This document shows, piece by piece, positions 27,328 through 36,600 of a DNA stretch of 64,000 bases. The notes under the pieces were generated by a model. The model worked only from the letters and a program-made list of their open reading frames with translations. It did not search any database and was not told where the DNA came from. The DNA comes from Candidatus Uabimicrobium amorphum (GTDB taxonomy: Bacteria > Planctomycetota > Uabimicrobiia > Uabimicrobiales > Uabimicrobiaceae): the NCBI RefSeq assembly GCF_009002475.1, contig NZ_AP019860.1, forward strand, positions 1,302,001 through 1,366,000, given 5' to 3'. Positions within the stretch are counted from its first letter, which is position 1. Every line of letters begins with the position of its first letter. A program made the translations under genes and the position numbers.

Positions 27328-28296
27328 CTAGTCCGTATCCTTATTTTCTGTTTCGTTTTCTTCGATTTTCTCGAACGCAAGAAAACGAACTTTCCAAATA
27401 TGATCTCGAATATCTCTAGGATTATGTACTCCGGAAATCCAATAATCCATTTTCGTCGTTTTTGTACTTACATACAAAGAGCCCACGCCTAAAAGTTTTT
27501 CGCGGCGCGATTGTTCGAAAGTCACGTCGGTAATTTCAGTAACGGGAATTTCTATTGTACTTGGAAATATAAAACCGCGGCTAATAATTAGAGTATTTTT
27601 GGTGATGGAATATCTGCAATAATAGATAAGCCAACAACGCATTACTAAGTGACATCCCCAGAAAGCAGCAATGGTAAGACCAAGATATTTTGCGGTAACT
27701 TTATGATAAAAATATAAAGCAACTACCGAAGCAAACAGAAGAAAGCTCACCAAAAAAAATTTCCAATAATATCTCCAACTTTCATAGCGAATGACAACTT
27801 CTCTTGTGTCTCGCCAATCTTTGGCATCCCTGGTACGCAGAAAGTCCTGAAGTATTTTTTTATGGTCGGCATATAAGGTCAATGTCAGAGCTTTTGAAAC
27901 AGCAAACCACTGCGCTTCTTGTACCTCACTACTCGGCGTTAGTTCGGGAAGAGACTCTAGTTTGCCTAAATGAAAATGAAATACCTGAGTAGTTACCCAA
28001 TGATCCTTGTCCGCTCTGGGATCTCGATCTCGGTCTTGATAATATCCTTTGCATTTCGCTTCTAGACTGTGCAAGTTATAACCGGTTTCTTCCCGTGTTT
28101 CGCGACGTGCTGTTTCTTCCGCTAGCTTTATACTTTTTTTATTACCTGCTACAAAGCCTCCTGGAAAAGCGTAGGTGTCATCCTTGCGCTTTACGAGAAT
28201 AATATGCTCCCGATCTTGAAATTCGGCTGTGATAATACTATCTGCAGCACGATTTTCTCCCTTGTAAAACAAAGTCGATTTTTTCGCCATCGTCAT
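27328..28296 (-). CDS. NUDIX hydrolase fused to a membrane hairpin and PH-like domain
   Basis: 322 residues, AAAGG just before the ATG. Residues about 15-150 are a NUDIX domain with the box ending RETREETGY (65-73). The first Glu of the consensus (GX5E) is Lys57, an unusual change. Two hydrophobic helices follow (about 172-225: FFLVSFLLFASVVALYFY and LGLTIAAFWGCHLVMRCWL). Then comes a bacterial PH/DUF304-like segment (RYSITKNTLIISRGFIFPST, VTEITDVTFEQSRREKLLGV, LYVSTKTT). NUDIX enzymes split nucleoside diphosphate derivatives; tethering one to the membrane through a YdbS-like PH domain is not a fusion I know well. Substrate unknown. Confidence 0.82.
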   Translation of the reverse strand: MTMAKKSTLFYKGENRAADSIITAEFQDREHIILVKRKDDTYAFPGGFVAGNKKSIKLAEETARRETREETGYNLHSLEAKCKGYYQDRDRDPRADKDHWVTTQVFHFHLGKLESLPELTPSSEVQEAQWFAVSKALTLTLYADHKKILQDFLRTRDAKDWRDTREVVIRYESWRYYWKFFLVSFLLFASVVALYFYHKVTAKYLGLTIAAFWGCHLVMRCWLIYYCRYSITKNTLIISRGFIFPSTIEIPVTEITDVTFEQSRREKLLGVGSLYVSTKTTKMDYWISGVHNPRDIRDHIWKVRFLAFEKIEENETENKDTD

Positions 28297-28385
28297 TTAC
28301 CTTTCCGCTGTAGTAAAAAATTTACAATTTCATTTGTACACCGATTTTTTACATATTTGTCAAAAATGTATTCGAGCAGGGCTAT

Positions 28386-29696
28386 TTACTCCACTATGTT
28401 ATCTCTTCCATTATACCCAATTGTTTCCTGAAAAATCTTCCAAAGGGCGCTTTTTGTATCTATTTTTTTACGTTTATTTATGACGACCTTAAATGGCACG
28501 TGAGTAAAAGTTTGGTTCCAATATCCGATAAAAATACCTGTGCGTCCAGACATCCCCGCATGAACAGCATTTTGACCTAACATCAGACAAAAAGTTGAAT
28601 CTTCTGAGTTGGCTTTGACGCTGCGGATCGTGTAACTAGGATCTATGTATTTTAAAGTGATGGGGATGTTTTTATGCGAAAAATGGGCGTTGATTTTATC
28701 TTTTAGAAATACTCCAATATCTTTATGCAAGACATTGCCGGAGGCGTCTCGCTGTGTCGCAGATGTATGAAATAAATTTTGTCCTGCTCCTTCGGCAACA
28801 ACAATAACGGCATGGCGCTTTTTTTCCAAGCGATGTTCCAGAACGTTTAGTAAACCTGTTTCTCCCTCCAGCGTGAGCGAATCTTCTGGGACAAAACAAT
28901 AGTTTACATCGTTATTCGCCAAAGTGGCATGTGCGGCGACAAAACCAGAATCTCTACCCATCAATTTTACTAAACCAATACCGTTCCAAGCGCTCAAAGC
29001 CTCATAATGAGCACAAGAAATTACTTTTTCGGCTATATTAACGGCACTGCTAAATCCAAAAGTCTGTGATGTTCCCACGATGTCATTGTCTATGGTTTTG
29101 GGAATACCAATGATGGAAATCATTAAATTACGCTTTTTGATTTCCTTTACCATCTCATGAGCCCCGTTTAATGTCCCATCTCCGCCAATAACGAAAAGAA
29201 TGCTGACATTTTTTTGTATCAATACATCGATCATTTCATTTATGTCTTGCTTGCCACGCGAACTTCCCAGGATCGTTCCTCCATGGTTATGAATGTTTTC
29301 TACTTTTTGCGGTGTTAGCTCCATAGGCTCTGCGAGTGGAGCGTTAGAAAGACCTTGGTAACCGTAGCGGAAGCCTAATATTTTAGGAACTTTGTATTGT
29401 TCTCGCAAGGTCATTACGATGGTGCGAATGACATTGTTAATTCCGGGACATAATCCACCACAAGTGACAATACCACATGTTATTTGTGCACCATCAAAAA
29501 AAACTTCGCTACGTGGCCCGGCGATTTCAAAGGTTTTACTTTTGTCGACTTGGGAAAAATCTGGATCGATAACGATACGCGCATTGTTTTCGACGTAATA
29601 ATTTTTGTTGCGAAGTGGTGAGGCAATTTGGGGAGTTCCCAATGTATCTACTTGCAAATTTTGCAATTCTATCGAAACAGACTTTTGCGAATCCAT
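28386..29696 (-). CDS. pfkA: 6-phosphofructokinase, group with plant-like features
   Basis: 436 residues, AAAGG nine bases before the ATG. The nucleotide loop GGDGT is at residues 171-175, the catalytic PKTIDND at 199-205 and TCGGLCPGINNVIR at 78-91. The GGDGT plus PKTIDND combination and the ~100-residue N-terminal extension resemble the plant/TP0108-like branch; Gly at the GGDGT position favours ATP over pyrophosphate, though this cannot be proved here. It phosphorylates fructose 6-phosphate in glycolysis. Single-gene unit between the ThiF run and the NUDIX gene. Confidence 0.9.
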   Translation of the reverse strand: MDSQKSVSIELQNLQVDTLGTPQIASPLRNKNYYVENNARIVIDPDFSQVDKSKTFEIAGPRSEVFFDGAQITCGIVTCGGLCPGINNVIRTIVMTLREQYKVPKILGFRYGYQGLSNAPLAEPMELTPQKVENIHNHGGTILGSSRGKQDINEMIDVLIQKNVSILFVIGGDGTLNGAHEMVKEIKKRNLMISIIGIPKTIDNDIVGTSQTFGFSSAVNIAEKVISCAHYEALSAWNGIGLVKLMGRDSGFVAAHATLANNDVNYCFVPEDSLTLEGETGLLNVLEHRLEKKRHAVIVVAEGAGQNLFHTSATQRDASGNVLHKDIGVFLKDKINAHFSHKNIPITLKYIDPSYTIRSVKANSEDSTFCLMLGQNAVHAGMSGRTGIFIGYWNQTFTHVPFKVVINKRKKIDTKSALWKIFQETIGYNGRDNIVE

Positions 29697-29796
29697 AATA
29701 TCTACCTTTCTAAACTTATCTATATTTTGTGAGTTTATCGTTGTTGATGATTCGTATACAATTACGTGTATATTTCGGCTACGGGATTATACTTCA

Positions 29797-30882
29797 CTAT
29801 TTGTTAGAGTTCCAAGCCTCTATTCCTCCTTGGAGGGATAAGACATTTTGAAAACCTTGTTCACGTAGGATATTCGTTGCTTTTTGGCTACGACGTCCTG
29901 ACTTACAGTACACGACAATGGGGTGTTGTTTTGCACACGAAGGAAGGTTTTGTGGGAGTTGATCAAGTGGTATGAGGATGCTACCTGTGATGTGTTCGGC
30001 GTGGTGTTCGTATTCTTGGCGAACATCTATGAGTAAAAGGTCGGCCTTTTTTTGGCGTAGTTGCGCACACGAAATTTCATTTTCGAAAACTTGTGATGTG
30101 TTGTATGCATAGTTTTCGATGTCGATTTGGCCGTTACATGCCAGGCATTTAGGATTTTTTTTGATGTTAAGCTTGCGCATTTCCATATCCAAAGCGTTGA
30201 AACACAGTAGTTTTCCACTAAGGGTTTCGCCTATTTGTAGAATATGTTTTAGCGTTTCCGTGGCTTGAAACATGGCAATCATTCCCGGCAAGACTCCTAA
30301 AACGCCGGCTTGGCTACAGTCGGGGATGGCGTCTTTTTGTGGCATTTGAGGATACAGACAACGATAACATGGTGCGTCTTTTGTTGTGGAAAATAGAGAA
30401 ACCTGACCTTCAAAACGAAAGATGCTACCGTATACAAGTGGCTTCTGCAGTTTTACGCAAGCATCACTCACTAAATAGCGCGTTGCGAAATTGTCACTGC
30501 CGTCAACAACGATATCATATGCCGACAATAACCTGTGATAGTTTTGCTGGTTAAGTCTTTCTTGGAAAACTTCTACGGAAATAAGAGGATTTTGTGCGCG
30601 TATTTTTTGCGCGGCGACAAGCGCTTTGGGCTGGCCAATTTCGGCATTGGCGTATAGCACTTGGCGTTGCAAGTTGCTTTCTTCCACGACATCGTTGTCG
30701 ACAATAGCAATATGACCAATTCCCGCAGCAGCTAAATACATGAGAATCGGGCATCCTAGCCCTCCAACTCCGATGACAATCACTCTGGTTTCTTTGAGTC
30801 GCAGTTGTCCTTGTTCTCCTACTTGCTGGAGCATTAAGTGACGCATGTAGCGTTTGTATTCGGCTTGTGTGAGTTGTGTCAT
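29797..30882 (-). CDS. MoeB/ThiF-family adenylyltransferase with C-terminal rhodanese domain
   Basis: About 361 residues from the ATG at 30882, which has GGGGAA upstream and overlaps the ligase stop by 4 bp; a second ATG four codons earlier is possible. The Rossmann motif GVGGLGC is at residues 38-44, with the family's catalytic-region signatures VDGSDNFATRYLVSD and the zinc Cys pairs (CYRC and CLAC). The last ~100 residues are a rhodanese with active-site loop CKSGRRS. This MoeZ/MOCS3 layout adenylates the C-terminus of a ubiquitin-like sulfur carrier (MoaD, ThiS or similar) and loads sulfur on it. No carrier gene is adjacent. It is the last gene of the six-gene run. Confidence 0.9.
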   Translation of the reverse strand: MTQLTQAEYKRYMRHLMLQQVGEQGQLRLKETRVIVIGVGGLGCPILMYLAAAGIGHIAIVDNDVVEESNLQRQVLYANAEIGQPKALVAAQKIRAQNPLISVEVFQERLNQQNYHRLLSAYDIVVDGSDNFATRYLVSDACVKLQKPLVYGSIFRFEGQVSLFSTTKDAPCYRCLYPQMPQKDAIPDCSQAGVLGVLPGMIAMFQATETLKHILQIGETLSGKLLCFNALDMEMRKLNIKKNPKCLACNGQIDIENYAYNTSQVFENEISCAQLRQKKADLLLIDVRQEYEHHAEHITGSILIPLDQLPQNLPSCAKQHPIVVYCKSGRRSQKATNILREQGFQNVLSLQGGIEAWNSNK

Positions 30883-32264
30883 GAAATTCCCCATTGTGTG
30901 TGTGCTTCTTTTACAAAGTAATTACGGTCGGGTTTGATGCCTTTCATCGGTACATGTTGTGGCCACTCTAAAAAGTGATCGGGGATCTTAAAGCTCGCTA
31001 GGCGTTTTTGTAGATATTGCTTGAGTTGTTGTGCTGTCAGTGTTGTATCCACAAAAGCCACGGGGCGAAAACCAAATTCCGCGTGGGGAATGGCGACAAC
31101 GATGGCATTTTTGACCTGGGACAATGTGTAGAGTTCTTTTTCGATTTCTTGGGGATGGATATTTTCCCCACCAGAGATAAACATATGATCTTTGCGCCCG
31201 TACACACGGAGGTAACCTTCTTTTACGGCTCCGTAGTCTCCGGTGTGATACCACCCTTTTTCGTCGGTAACACCTACGACTTGTGAACCTTGTAAGTATC
31301 CGCGAAATAGTGTGTGGCCTTTTACGAGTATCTCCCCCTCCGTGCTTATTTTGAGATCGCGATAACGAAGTGGTCGGAAGCGATCGTTGTCACACGACGC
31401 GCTTAAACGCGTTGTGGTAGCGATTTGCGATGACATTTCCGTTGATCCATAACTCGTGTAAATATTTAGGCCGTAATCGATGGCTTTTTGTACTAGCGAA
31501 GCTCCCACAGCACTTCCCCCGACAAGTATATGTTCTAACGTAGAAAGATCATGGTTGTTGTCGATAAGTCTTTGTAATTGTGTCGTTACTAGCGATATGT
31601 GTGATATGCTGTGGTCGGTGATGGCAGTTGCCATGTCTTTTTGCGAACAAACAATGGTAGCACCTGCGGTTAAGCAACGAAACACGATCGCAATTCCCGC
31701 AACATGGTAAATGGGCAGTGACAACAACCAGCGATTTTCTGGTGAAATGGGGATATGTTCATTGGAACCAAGAGCACTGTAATAGTGATTGGCAAATGTG
31801 TGTACAGCACCTTTGGATTTCCCTGTGCTTCCCGAGGTAAAGACCACAGTACTTGGTTTTTCTGCGTCTATTTCTTGTAAGGAAAACGGTGTTTGTGCAA
31901 AGTCCCTGAGCGAAAAGTCTTCGCGATAAAATATATTGTCTACGCTTAGATGGCGTTCGCGATCACAGATGACATATTGACAGTGGTGCTCATCGAGTAT
32001 TTCTTGTATTTTTTCATCGGGAAAGCGCGTATTGATTGGGACAATAAGAACTTCCAGACGCAGCAACGCCAGAAAAAGTATTACGTAGTCGATGTCGAGT
32101 GGCAGCACCATGGCCACACGACCCGTAACACCTTGTTGTTGAAAAAACTGCGCAATACCTGTGGTGATTTGCGCGAGCTTTTCGTATGAAAATTGTTCAT
32201 TGTCGCCAATGAGTGCTATATTAGTCGGGTGATGATGTGCGTGCTGGTCGACGAGAAATTTCAT
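30879..32264 (-). CDS. menE: MenE-like acyl-CoA ligase (AMP-binding)
   Basis: 461 residues, AGGAG upstream, starting with a 4-bp overlap on the DCC gene. The ATP loop is FTSGSTGKSK (residues 142-151), with YTSYGSTEMSS, WYHTGDYG and the hinge GRKDHMFISGGENIHPQEIE. The last is characteristic of o-succinylbenzoate-CoA ligases; a C-terminal Lys in GIKPDR can serve as the adenylation lysine. In menaquinone synthesis MenE activates o-succinylbenzoate, but no other men gene is here, so another carboxylic acid is possible. It overlaps the ThiF-rhodanese gene by 4 bp. Confidence 0.82.
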   Translation of the reverse strand: MKFLVDQHAHHHPTNIALIGDNEQFSYEKLAQITTGIAQFFQQQGVTGRVAMVLPLDIDYVILFLALLRLEVLIVPINTRFPDEKIQEILDEHHCQYVICDRERHLSVDNIFYREDFSLRDFAQTPFSLQEIDAEKPSTVVFTSGSTGKSKGAVHTFANHYYSALGSNEHIPISPENRWLLSLPIYHVAGIAIVFRCLTAGATIVCSQKDMATAITDHSISHISLVTTQLQRLIDNNHDLSTLEHILVGGSAVGASLVQKAIDYGLNIYTSYGSTEMSSQIATTTRLSASCDNDRFRPLRYRDLKISTEGEILVKGHTLFRGYLQGSQVVGVTDEKGWYHTGDYGAVKEGYLRVYGRKDHMFISGGENIHPQEIEKELYTLSQVKNAIVVAIPHAEFGFRPVAFVDTTLTAQQLKQYLQKRLASFKIPDHFLEWPQHVPMKGIKPDRNYFVKEAHTQWGIS

Positions 32265-32668
32265 GTGAGAAATCGCTCCTGAATGTCAGGTGTAGGCATA
32301 CGACAATACTCTAACTTTCCAAACCACTTGTAGCGATTTCGCGCGACAATGTCGTAAAAAAAGTTGCCAATAAATGGCGGAATGACAATAAAAATACTTA
32401 GTAAATTCCATGGGAATTTCATCCAGCGCACCACACGCCACACGGCCGAAGTCTTTTTAAAGTAGCGGCCTTTGTGCACGACAACAAGGCTATCAAAATT
32501 TTCGGTATCCAAAGAAAACTTTTTCAGGAGTTGCTGCCCGGACTCGGACTGTAAGGCAGCAAAACGAATATTTTTATGTGGATCGCGGTCAATGATAAAG
32601 TTGACCGTGCCATCGCAAAAATTGCATACACCGTCAAAAAGTAAAATGGGCTTATCTTCATTAACCAT
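32261..32668 (-). CDS. DCC-family (DUF393) thiol-disulfide protein
   Basis: About 135 residues from the ATG at 32668, which has AAGGA nine bases upstream and overlaps the epimerase stop by 8 bp; an ATG nine codons earlier would deepen the overlap. The DUF393 signature is plain: ILLFDGVCNFCDGTVNFII with Cys15 and Cys18, then DPHKNIRFAALQSESG. These small thioredoxin-like proteins are presumed redox-active, partner unknown. A helix near the C-terminus (WNLLSIFIVIPPFIGNFF) is fairly hydrophobic. Confidence 0.85.
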   Translation of the reverse strand: MVNEDKPILLFDGVCNFCDGTVNFIIDRDPHKNIRFAALQSESGQQLLKKFSLDTENFDSLVVVHKGRYFKKTSAVWRVVRWMKFPWNLLSIFIVIPPFIGNFFYDIVARNRYKWFGKLEYCRMPTPDIQERFLT

Positions 32669-33632
32669 CTTGTTTGTCCTTAATGACTTGCTCAATAATA
32701 TCGTCTAGAGAACATTTCGGGGACCACTCCAAAAAATTCTTGGCACGTGTTAGGTCGGGGACGCGTTTTAAGATGTCGTCGAATCCTGGCCCAAAAACCT
32801 CGCTGTAAGGAACGAGTTCAATGGTCGATTTAGATTGGGTCTTCTCCACCACTTTTTCGGCGAGTGCTTTTATGGATATTTCCTGCTGGCTACCAATATT
32901 GATGACCTTACCTATGGCATTTTTCGACTGCGGAAATTTGGCGAGGGCCTTGACTACGTCATAAACAGAACAAAAGCAACGCGTTTGTTGGCCGTTACCA
33001 AAAACACGAATGGGCTGATTGTTGAGCGCCCGAGTTACAAAATTGGGTAACACCATTCCATATTGCCCTGTTTGTCTTGGGCCTACCGTGTTAAATAAAC
33101 GCGCGATGTACACCGGTAAATTGGTTTGCATGTGATGTGCTAGGATTAAAAATTCATCCACCGCTTTTGTTGCTGCATATGCCCAGCGATGTTTTTCTGC
33201 GCAACCTAAAAGTACATCAGAGTCTTCACTAAACACATCTTTATCTAATTTTCCATATACCTCACTTGTCGAAGTAAACACAAATGGCTTTCGGTAGCGC
33301 GAGCATTTCTTTATCGCCATGTCTGTTGTGTGAAAGATGGTGTCGATGGTATCGATGGGTTTTTCCATGATCAGTTTGACGCCAACCGCAGAGGCCAAAT
33401 GATACACGATATCACTATTGCGCACTAAGTCGTCCATGAGTCTTTCATCTGTCACACAGGAAATAACAGCCGAGAAGTTTTCGTTTTGTTCAAGATGCTG
33501 GATATTTGCCCATGCACCTGTCGACAAATTGTCGACGATTGTTACCTGACAATTTTGTTCGAGAAAAAATTCGGCGAGGTGGGAACCAATAAAACCTGCT
33601 CCACCGGTGATGAGAATTCTTTTGTGTTTCAT
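32661..33632 (-). CDS. NAD-dependent sugar-nucleotide epimerase/dehydratase
   Basis: About 323 residues from the ATG at 33632, preceded by AAAGGA and overlapping the stop of the large NTPase gene by 4 bp. The NAD loop is GGAGFIG (residues 10-16). The short-chain active site is present as FTSTSEVYG plus YAATK, and RLFNTVGPRQTGQYGMV follows. It resembles UDP-glucuronate decarboxylase or dTDP-glucose 4,6-dehydratase type enzymes acting on nucleotide sugars. The precise substrate cannot be told. Confidence 0.88.
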   Translation of the reverse strand: MKHKRILITGGAGFIGSHLAEFFLEQNCQVTIVDNLSTGAWANIQHLEQNENFSAVISCVTDERLMDDLVRNSDIVYHLASAVGVKLIMEKPIDTIDTIFHTTDMAIKKCSRYRKPFVFTSTSEVYGKLDKDVFSEDSDVLLGCAEKHRWAYAATKAVDEFLILAHHMQTNLPVYIARLFNTVGPRQTGQYGMVLPNFVTRALNNQPIRVFGNGQQTRCFCSVYDVVKALAKFPQSKNAIGKVINIGSQQEISIKALAEKVVEKTQSKSTIELVPYSEVFGPGFDDILKRVPDLTRAKNFLEWSPKCSLDDIIEQVIKDKQDG

Positions 33633-36600
33633 ACGTCTAATTCCTTTGCTACTTGTTCGCAAATCTCGCTAGTCATGTGCTGCAAAACGGTCGTTGCAAT
33701 GAGCGTGTCTAAACCTTGTTTATCAGCAACTGACATCGCAATCATTTGTGTTTGCCACTCATAAGGCACATCTGCAATTAATTCTGTAAGCTTTTCTACT
33801 TGGTGACGATAGATGGGAATGTTGCGAATATGTGTTATGCATGAATCGTAATCTTGTATATTGTGCATCAGTTTCGTGATGTTCGAAAACACGGTACTTT
33901 TTTGATATAAGTCGGTTAAAGATAAGGCCTCGTCTGCACAATTCTCTATTTTTTCTAGTATTTGTTGTTTGGTTGGCGGAATTTCTCCGCTTTGTAATAG
34001 TTTATCATTGATTTGTATTTGCGCCAACAACCTTTGGTAGTTATTATTCATTTCCTGTACAATATTTTGAATGCGCGGCAGATAGATCCACACATCGTCC
34101 ATGTGTGAAGATTCTTCAATACGTTTTATCATACCAGCAAACTCAACAAGTCGCTTACGCTTTTCGACAGGCTCTGTCATCTGCGCGACGTCCTGTAGTA
34201 ATTTACCAATTATTTTTTGAATGCGCGATGTGGCGTCTATACCGTTTAATGTCGCGAGTACATTGTGCAAGATGCGACACCTAATGAGTAGATCTTTTTC
34301 TTGATTGAGACGTCCTAAAAAGCGCTCGATGTTTTCTTTTATTCTTTTGGACGAACCAAAAGAACGAAGTAGGCGTAGCACCTGTGCCAATACCTCTGGT
34401 TCTTCACTTTCTTCGACTACTTGCCATAGTTCATCTATATAAACTTGCGAATCTTCTTTGAGATCATCATTTTGATATGCCGTATATGTAATTTGTGCTA
34501 CATGACGATACAGGGATAGTGGATCATTTGCAAAACATTTATGTGCCAGTTCTTGCAAGATACGAAGAAATTGTTTGATTTCTTTACTTTTCTCTAGGGA
34601 TTGCAGTAGTGACATGAGGTCGTAAATGAGTTGTGATTGCCAGAACGCATTTTGTGTATTGGCGATGTGGTCTGTAAAAGACGTTAGTACAGAACGAAAA
34701 GGCGAAAACTCCTTTATGGGCATAAGTTCTTGTAGCCAATAGCGCATATCACGAAAGCGTTGTTCTTCTTGGGGATTTTCGATGATGATCTGCAGTGATT
34801 TGTGTAATAAGTCGTTGGCAGCGATAAAATCATTATGACTTAAGCCTTTGAAAAGTTGTTCGCGCCACGAACTATTGGTGACCACTTCGGGATAGTGTTG
34901 TGTTGTTTTGCGACAACATTCATAGAGCGCTTTGGGATACAATTGAGAGCTGTCTTTGCTATTTAAAAGATATTTTTGTCCTTCTAACATCCACTCTAGA
35001 CTGAGGTCTCGTTCATTGTGATAGGCTATTTCAGCAAGGTAAAACATACATTGTGCTTTCAATGATAACGATTCCAAATGTTGCACGTATTGGTACCAAG
35101 GTTGTAACTTAGTATTACGCGGCAACCATTTACAAATGGCATAAAACGTTTGGGCTGAAGTCGTATGTTTTGTGATAAACTGCAAAACATCGTCTATGTT
35201 CTTTTCATTTTGAGGGAAAACACTCAAAAAAGACGAAAATATTTGAGGATATATTCCTTGTGGAAATAGAGGCAACACTTTCTGCCAAAATATATCGTAA
35301 ACATGATGTTGGTACTCTACAGGAAGTTTTAGCACCGGATGGAGAACTTTGCGTAGATATTCACAACGCGTCGTAAGTGGGAATATCGATTTACTCGCGT
35401 ACAAAAGTTGCTCCAGCAGTTCTATTGCCGTGGAATCAATACCATAAGCGATGAGATCTTCGACGGCAGATATCATGACATCATTGCGCGTAGCTTCGTC
35501 ACTGATTTTATAAATTTCTGCGACAATCTTTGTCGCGAGATCTTGTCGCACTTCGTCATTTTGGATAAATATGAGCGCTTTGCTTATGTCGATTAATTGG
35601 CGTACTTCTTTTACGTCGCGATTTGTGCCGCGATCGCTGATTAAAGAATCGATTTCGAGCCATCGTTCTTCGAGATTTTCTTTGGTAATGGAGTAAGTAG
35701 TAATTGCGATCTGCAGGCAAAACTTTTTGGTAAACGATGTACTGTTGTCGCGCCATTGTTTTAGGGCTAACAGTTGTTGCGGCGAGAGTTTTTTGCTGTT
35801 GTACAGTAGTTCACTCGCAAGGTGAAGTTTTACTCCTTCATCGTCAATGTCATCAATAATTGCGAGAAGTGTATCGCAGTGTTGTTCTGTGCAGTGAGAA
35901 ATAATCGTCGAAATAATCGATGCTTTGTGCTGATTTTGTGTTATTTGACGAACACAGCTCAGGATTTCATTCATGACTTCACCCACTTCGCACAGCGGGA
36001 TAAGCGCATGGCATAACGCATAGGGATCTTGTATATTGTTCTGTAAGAATGAAAACCACGCCATTTTACTTGTCGCGGCAATATGCAAATCTCGAAAAAT
36101 TTTGTGGTGTTGTTGTTGCAAAATAGTTAACGCCAGGTTTTCAGTGGTGTTTAAGTTTTCGTCTAGAGAAAATTGCAAAAGGTGATGCCATAACGTGCGA
36201 TTGTATTTCAGAAAGTCAAATGCAATACCATGACGCAGGTTTTCTTTGCAAAAGACTAAAAATAAAGGCAAATTGCCATAGCCAATTTTGGGAATAGGTA
36301 AGCGCTTGAACTCATTGGTAATATAGTTCCATTCTTCGTGCAGATTGTTATTTAAAATGGGTATACTCAAGATCAATAATTGGTAAAAACGCTCTTCTTC
36401 TGAATGAATTAAGAGCGTTTCCTTTAGTGCCGCGTCGTATTTTTTGTTGGCCACAAACTGCAAAGCCGTTTCGGGAACTTGTTTGCGACCACTGTCTAAA
36501 ATGCGATTGTAGTTCACACAGTATTTCACGAGGCGTGTAAAATTATTTTTATCCTCATTTGCCTGTAGCGTTGCTGCCGAAATAGCGCATTGCAGATCGT

